Source: Physocladia obscura
Lineage: Eukaryota > Chytridiomycota > Chytridiomycetes > Chytridiales > Chytriomycetaceae
Length of the DNA: 25,708 nucleotides
Reading direction: 5' to 3'
Assembly: GCA_027596945.1 (NCBI GenBank)
Contig: JADGJH010000077.1
Span: 1 to 25,708, forward strand
The notes beneath the pieces were generated by a model. That model was not told the DNA's origin. It did not search any database and worked only from the letters and a program-made list of their open reading frames with translations. Shown piece after piece: positions 21,382 through 25,708 of this stretch (the first letter of the stretch is position 1; each line of letters starts with the position of its first letter). Made by a program: the position numbers and the translations under genes.

Positions 21382-22008
21382 TTTGTTTATTTCAAATAAA
21401 CAAATTCCACCAGAATATGCCTTTTATTGAATACGTGGCAATAAATATTAAAAACCAATTGTGTTTTCGATTCGTGTTTCAACAGAGAAAAATCTGTCCT
21501 ATGTTTGGCTTCCAGCAACTTCCTAATGAAAATTTTTGACTTTTATTTGTTTTTTGAAAAGAACTGAAAGTTCTGGAAAGGAAAACTAAAATCAATAGTT
21601 TCAGATATTAGCACGTATGCGGGATTGGTACTTGCATACCACTCCTCGTAATCTTGAGATTGGGGACATGAAAAACAGGGCCATCTACTGCTTGAATATC
21701 ACAGCACCCAGTCGCGAAGAAATTACAAAAAAACCACGTGTCTTTTGATCATTTGCAAGTGTGGCCAAATTAGTGGCTGTATTCTCTGGACTGATGAGCA
21801 GGAATAAAGCAGAGTTTCGTGACTGGCAGTATTATTGTAACTGAGGGTGTCGGCACTAACTTAATTTACGGCGAAATCACATCTCCAGGCAGTATAATTT
21901 ATAAGTATGCTCGAGGTGTTTTGATCAAGCCTTCTATTATCCTGAATTCGAAATCCGATCCACAACTACAAAAGAAAATTGTATTGTACATGCTAGAAAC
22001 CATCAAAA
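21382..22008. other. Spacer with possible enzyme remnant
   Basis: AT-rich DNA between the GHITM-like start (leftward) and the Dabb gene (rightward). It should contain both promoters. Possible coding debris at 21619-21813 is listed separately. Confidence 0.4.
21619..21813 (+). pseudogene. Possible remnant of an old yellow enzyme (NADH:flavin oxidoreductase)
   Basis: Two short pieces resemble conserved stretches of old yellow enzymes, in the right order. NLEIGDMKNRAIYCLNITAPS (21649 onward) recalls the family start LxIGxxxLKNRxxxxPxTR. SGCILWTDEQE, ending at a TAA near 21810, recalls PGIWTDEQ. Stops and a missing middle break the frame. A third piece downstream (IIVTEGVG, about 21830) resembles ITEGT but is out of order, so the match may be partly chance. 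Confidence 0.25.
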
Positions 22009-22308
22009 ATGCCAGTCATCCATTCAGCAACATTTTCGGCTCTCCCAACAACAACATCCGAGCAGATTGCCGCAGTCCACGCGGCCACTCAAGCACTCGC
22101 AACTATTCCGGGGTGTGTGTGGCTGAAATTCGGAGCAACTTTGCCAAATGAACGGGCTAAAGGCTACACACATCAGCTTGTTGCAGAATTTGAAAGCATC
22201 GATGCAGTCAAAGCATACGTCCCACATCCGACTCATAAGGCTTTTGTTGAAGGCAATATTCAATATTTCGACTCTTCAAAAACTATCATTCTTGATTTCG
22301 AATATTAG
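22009..22308 (+). CDS. Stress-responsive A/B barrel (Dabb) domain protein
   Basis: Single exon, 99 residues, the usual size for one Dabb domain. The protein starts MPVIHSATFSALPTTTSEQI, continues with CVWLKFGATLPNERAKGYTH and QLVAEFESIDAVKAYVPHPT, and ends with a beta-strand (KTIILDFEY). This is the dimeric ferredoxin-like fold of PF07876. The HPTHKAFVE block is typical. Family members are small homodimers, some stress-induced and some acting as cyclases or oxygenases; the substrate here is unknown. The hydrophobic sequence upstream in the overlapping frame is not part of it. AATAAA lies 3 nt after the stop. Confidence 0.82.
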   Translation: MPVIHSATFSALPTTTSEQIAAVHAATQALATIPGCVWLKFGATLPNERAKGYTHQLVAEFESIDAVKAYVPHPTHKAFVEGNIQYFDSSKTIILDFEY

Positions 22309-22310
22309 TC

Positions 22311-22316
22311 AATAAA
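22311..22316 (+). terminator. Poly(A) signal of the Dabb gene
   Basis: AATAAA starts two bases after the TAG stop codon. Confidence 0.5.
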
Positions 22317-22495
22317 AAGTCATGCTAATGCTGCATTTTTTGTGTTGTTGGTTAACGGAAATGCTTCAAGTAGAAGAAAGTAGAAATCCTGTTGAAAACG
22401 GTCTGCACAACACTAAGCCATCACCATTAGCATATAACTTAAATTTTATATAATAATAATATAATTTCAGATATTCTTTCTTGATTTTGAGATTG

Positions 22496-22521
22496 TTGTG
22501 TTTGGCTGTAGAAATAAGTTG
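22496..22521 (+). repeat. 26-bp direct repeat, copy 1
   Basis: The core TTTGGCTGTAGAAATAAGTT, preceded by TTGTG and followed by G, is repeated exactly at 22652-22677, 156 bp away. Confidence 0.85.
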
Positions 22522-22651
22522 AAAAAAACATATGTGGTTTTCGGCATGAAATCAGAATGTTTGAAGGTTGTTTGTGAAAGATCGCAGAGACATAGAATGC
22601 GTCAAAATGAAAAGATTTTTAACAATCTCTAGGAGCAATTTTTCAATATTA

Positions 22652-22677
22652 TTGTGTTTGGCTGTAGAAATAAGTTG
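22652..22677 (+). repeat. 26-bp direct repeat, copy 2
   Basis: Exact second copy of the repeat at 22496-22521. Flanks share little beyond an A-rich downstream side. Confidence 0.85.
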
Positions 22678-22898
22678 GACAAAATATATTCTATTGCTGT
22701 TTTTCAGTAAATAAATTGGCCAATTGTCGAAATTTCTTGCTTAGCTCGCATACACACTTTATTTTCAAAATCTGTGTGATTGACAATTCAATACAACTCT
22801 GCCTATAGGTTAAGCTACATACATTTGCTCCAAGCAGAGTTTTCAAACAAGTTCTGAATCCCACATCCCCATACAGTACATATCGACTATGGCCCAGA

Positions 22899-23380
22899 CT
22901 ATGTGCAGTTTCTTTTCGTTTCGAACAAGTCTTGCTCAGGACACCAATTGCCTACACTCTGACTATCGCAATAATCTTGCTCGACATATTCAGTTGACGC
23001 CACTCTCGGTTGTCCTTCAACCTTGGGGCGACGGCAAAATCTTTTGTTTGGAGACAGTAGACCGGAAGCTAGAGAGAACCTGTTGCAGTGTTGGTCACAA
23101 CATTGGCGATTTTGACTGGCGTGGCCTTGGAAGCCTCCGTGGTAGTAACTGGAGAAGGCGAGTAGACGATACTGGAAGTAGTTGATAATGTTGAGACGGC
23201 CGTTGGAGTGTTTCAAGATGATACGCCACTGCTGGAGGAAGTGTTTGCCTATGAAACATGGACGATACTTGAGGTTGACGTATAAGTTTTGCACGCATGT
23301 GTCTTGTGAGTACGCGTCTTGCGACCTGTGACAATAGTTGCAGAGGCAGTAAATACAATAAGAACGTTGATCAACTGCAT
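22899..23380 (-). pseudogene. Broken gene for a secreted Ser/Thr-rich protein
   Basis: An ATG at 23380 opens a clear signal peptide (MQLINVLIVFTASATIVTG) followed by a basic Thr/His/Lys-rich stretch and TYTSTSSI. The frame stops at TAG 23251-23249. The same frame, past a TGA, continues as Ser/Thr-rich linker-like sequence (STTSSIVYSPSP, VTTTEASKATPVKIANVV) before another TAG. A neighbouring frame stays open to 22899 and is Cys-rich. It may be a secreted gene broken by nonsense mutations. A 53-bp intron (GTATCA...TTCCAG) could remove the TGA, but not the first TAG. The signal peptide start (MQ..NV) resembles those of the CAP paralogues, yet no CAP domain was found. Confidence 0.5.
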
Positions 23381-24075
23381 CTCGCTTTAGGATCGAATTT
23401 TTAGGATGAAAAATTCTATCTTAAAATTTCCACTTTTATCGTTTTTCTAATTAAAACTTTTGATATGGGCATTCTAATTAGGAGGTGCACGTGGGTAATT
23501 GAACAGAAAAAATAAGACAAATCAGAAGTTCAGAAATAATAAGGTGGGTCTGAAAGAAGAAAATTAGGGTTACTCTTCGCTCAAAAAAAATATTTCTGAG
23601 TCTGCGCCAATATACCTCAGTGAAAACTTGCTTGGGTCGCAAGTTAGCCATATGAGGTATAGTTTCCTTTCCAGTTATTCATAATGCGTGTGATGAAGAA
23701 TTCTCAGGATAAAATACTTAAGAAGATAAAAAAATAGTGATGGTTGCAAAGCTGATGTTCTTTTAATAATAACTATGAAAAAAAAAAATTGTGTAGGTTT
23801 TGATTTTCTTGAAGGGCAAAATATTGATGAATTGTATGATACTATACAGTGACATTTATTTTTTGCCGTTTTCGAAGTGCAGGTTTCTCATTTTGTAAGA
23901 GAATTAGCGAAAATTTATCGAGTTATATTATTATTTTTTTTTTTGCTTGTTTGTGGGCAAGTGCATTGTGGCAACCAACGGATCTTGAAATTTGCCAAGC
24001 CGAATTCCCAAGCCAAGAATAGAAAAAAAAAACCCGTCAGAATCGTTTTTTACAACACATCAACCAGGAAGTTGT
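23381..24075. other. AT-rich spacer and permease promoter region
   Basis: No coding, RNA or repeat feature could be supported. The region is AT-rich with several poly-A/poly-T runs. Confidence 0.4.
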
Positions 24076-25708
24076 ATGAGTGAGCTCCCCATCGATAACG
24101 ACGAAACTCATATCCAAGAATCCGATGAGTTTAGATTAAAAGAGCTCGGCTACAAACAGGTCTTCCAAATTGTTGTTTTTTAGTTAATTAGGTGGCTAAT
24201 TGGCCAAGCGAAAAAAAAAAAAACGACATAAAAAAACAGGAGCTTTTTCGAGCTCTGAATGCGTTTGCAAACTTTGGTATTGCTTTCACTATTCTTAGTG
24301 AGCCAATGTCGGTTTTACCGTTGATTTATTTGGGTCTCGGCGCTGGAGGTGAGTTTTTTCTTTGTCTTCGTTTCAATCCATCCTTCAAACAAAAGCTCCT
24401 TTTCTCAAACAAACATTGAAATCGACAGGTCCACAAGGAATGCTTATCACTTGGTCAGTTCAATTTGCTCTTCCTGCCATTTGGAATTTTTTTTTCAGAT
24501 CTTATCTTAATCGATTCAACACTTCAGGCCAATTATTTCGATTCTTTCAGCTTTTGTTGCTGCTTCAATGAGCGAGATTGTTTCCAGCTATCCGACCAGT
24601 GGCGGGCTCTATTATGTAAGAGAAAGGACAAGCTTTGATTTAAATTTTTTTTTTGGAATTTTCTGAATTGGCCGAATAATGTTGCAGTGGTCGGCTTCGC
24701 TTTCTGGACCAAAGTGGGCACCGTACATCAGTTATATGACTGGCTATTTCAATTTTCTTGGACTTTCTGGATTATGTTCTGGGACAGTAAGAATTCATTT
24801 TTTAAATTTGGAGTCTTCAGATATCTCAATGAAAACGATCGCAACTATTATTAATAGGCTTTCGCGTTCGGTCAATTTTTTGTGAACTGTTTCACTGCGC
24901 AAGAAAATCCATTGTTTGAATCTGGAACTATGATATCGAAAGGCATAACTGTTGTTGCTGGTATCGTCGGGCTTGTATTTTCTGGTTATTTTTCTTCGTA
25001 TGGATCACGCGCAGTCAATTTTATGGGGCAAATTTGCTTCTGGATGAATGTTCTTGGGTTGCTTATTATTGTTCTTGTTGTTTTCATTTGTAAGTAGTAT
25101 CAGATTTTTCTTTTTATTTTTTATTTCTTATAATTTTTTTTCAGCATCTCCAACCAAAATTCCTCCTAGCGAAATGTTCCAATCGTGGAGTAACTTGACT
25201 GGATATCCAGATGCCTGGGCTGCCACAATTTCCGTGTTGCTTGCCTGTTTGACTTACACAGGATACGATTCAGCTGCTCACTTGGCTGAAGAAACAAAAA
25301 ACCCCGCCATTCAAGGGCCACGTTCAATTGGATATGCAATGGTTGGAACGTTCATCTCCGGATACTTTGCCCTCTTTTTCATTCTCTCTACTATCGATCC
25401 AAGCCAATTTGGCACCATCTACGACGACGGATCTTATGGTCTCATGGATATTTTTCTCAATTCCGTCAGTTTAAACACGGCCATTTTTTTTAATGCTATT
25501 TTGATGGTTATTGCAATCACCAACATGTTTGGAATTATTGTGACGCATGCAAGAATGACTTTTGCATTTTCGAGAGATGGCGCTTTGCCTGGGTCGTCTT
25601 GGTTGCATCACTTGAACCCTCGCCAAGTGCCACTTCGAGCAACGTACGTTATCGTGATTATCGACGGAATTATTTTACTACCGAGTTTATATTCGAACAC
25701 AATGTGAG
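24076..25708 (+). CDS. Amino-acid/GABA permease (APC superfamily), 3' end outside window
   Basis: Seven exons in the window: 24076-24159, 24240-24348, 24429-24453, 24528-24615, 24688-24786, 24858-25089 and 25145-25703; 398 codons so far. It belongs to the fungal Uga4-type transporters of the APC superfamily, which import amino acids, GABA or choline through twelve helices. The N-terminus is hydrophilic and acidic (MSELPIDNDETHIQESDEF). Family marks: ALNAFANFGIAFTILSEPMS; GPQGMLITWPIISIL, created by joining the 25-bp exon 3 to exon 4; SEIVSSYPTSGGLYYW; SGPKWAPYISYMTGYFNFLG; YTGYDSAAHLAEETKNP; and FAFSRDGALPGSSWLHHLNP. The TGA at 25705-25707 is probably not the real stop. The window ends in GTGAG (25704-25708), a good donor, and the protein is only about three quarters of family length. 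Confidence 0.9.

Larger units (their letters stand above)
22317..22889. other. AT-rich spacer holding a direct repeat
   Basis: No gene is supported. The only structure seen is the 26-bp direct repeat listed separately. Confidence 0.4.

Noticed and set aside
21819..22151. 110-codon plus-strand frame before and across the Dabb gene
   Set aside because: It lacks a proper ATG and overlaps the Dabb frame out of phase. Only its first part has any resemblance to a known family.

Overview
The window looks like nuclear DNA of a zoosporic (chytrid-like) fungus. Genes are separated by AT-rich, poly-T-rich spacers and split by many short introns (about 50-180 bp). The gene set is eukaryotic: an Mps1 spindle kinase, an RNase P Rpp30-type subunit, glucose-6-phosphate isomerase, a fused siroheme synthase, a mitochondrial GHITM/TMBIM5-type protein and a fungal GABA/amino-acid permease. 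A rhodopsin-like seven-helix receptor and a family of secreted CAP/PR-1-like proteins also fit an early-diverging fungus. The taxonomic call is inference; no rRNA or tRNA is visible.

Layout. 387-2249 (+): two neighbouring unrecognised membrane proteins, the second with about seven helices. 2600-8183 (+): a tandem cluster of secreted CAP-domain genes, made of one decayed copy, a LysM-CAP fusion and two close paralogues with Thr/Ala/Pro-rich linkers, plus a small broken minus-strand gene between the paralogues. 8514-11419 (+): a complete nine-exon MPS1 kinase with a 10-N assembly gap in one intron. 11719-12844 (-): a five-exon RPP1/RPP30 gene convergent with MPS1. 12845-14139: no confident gene. 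14140-21381 (all -): rhodopsin-like GPCR, Met8-Met1 siroheme synthase, glucose-6-phosphate isomerase and GHITM-like protein. 21382-24075: a possible old-yellow-enzyme remnant, an intact 99-residue Dabb (A/B barrel) protein, a 26-bp direct repeat and a broken gene for a secreted Ser/Thr-rich protein. 24076-25708 (+): a seven-exon part of an amino-acid permease cut by the window end; its apparent final stop lies inside what looks like a new intron.

Most of the housekeeping genes are functionally unrelated neighbours, as is usual in fungi. The CAP cluster is the one clear functional and evolutionary unit: secreted, possibly cell-wall-associated proteins that have expanded, diverged and decayed in place. 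All splice models were built by hand from GT...AG boundaries, frame continuity and remembered family alignments. They are self-consistent, since each complete spliced model is a whole number of codons, but no transcript evidence was available.

The most unusual general signal is that six genes have their TAA stop codon overlapping an AATAAA hexamer, and two more have AATAAA within about 20 nt of the stop. The CAP genes do not share this pattern.
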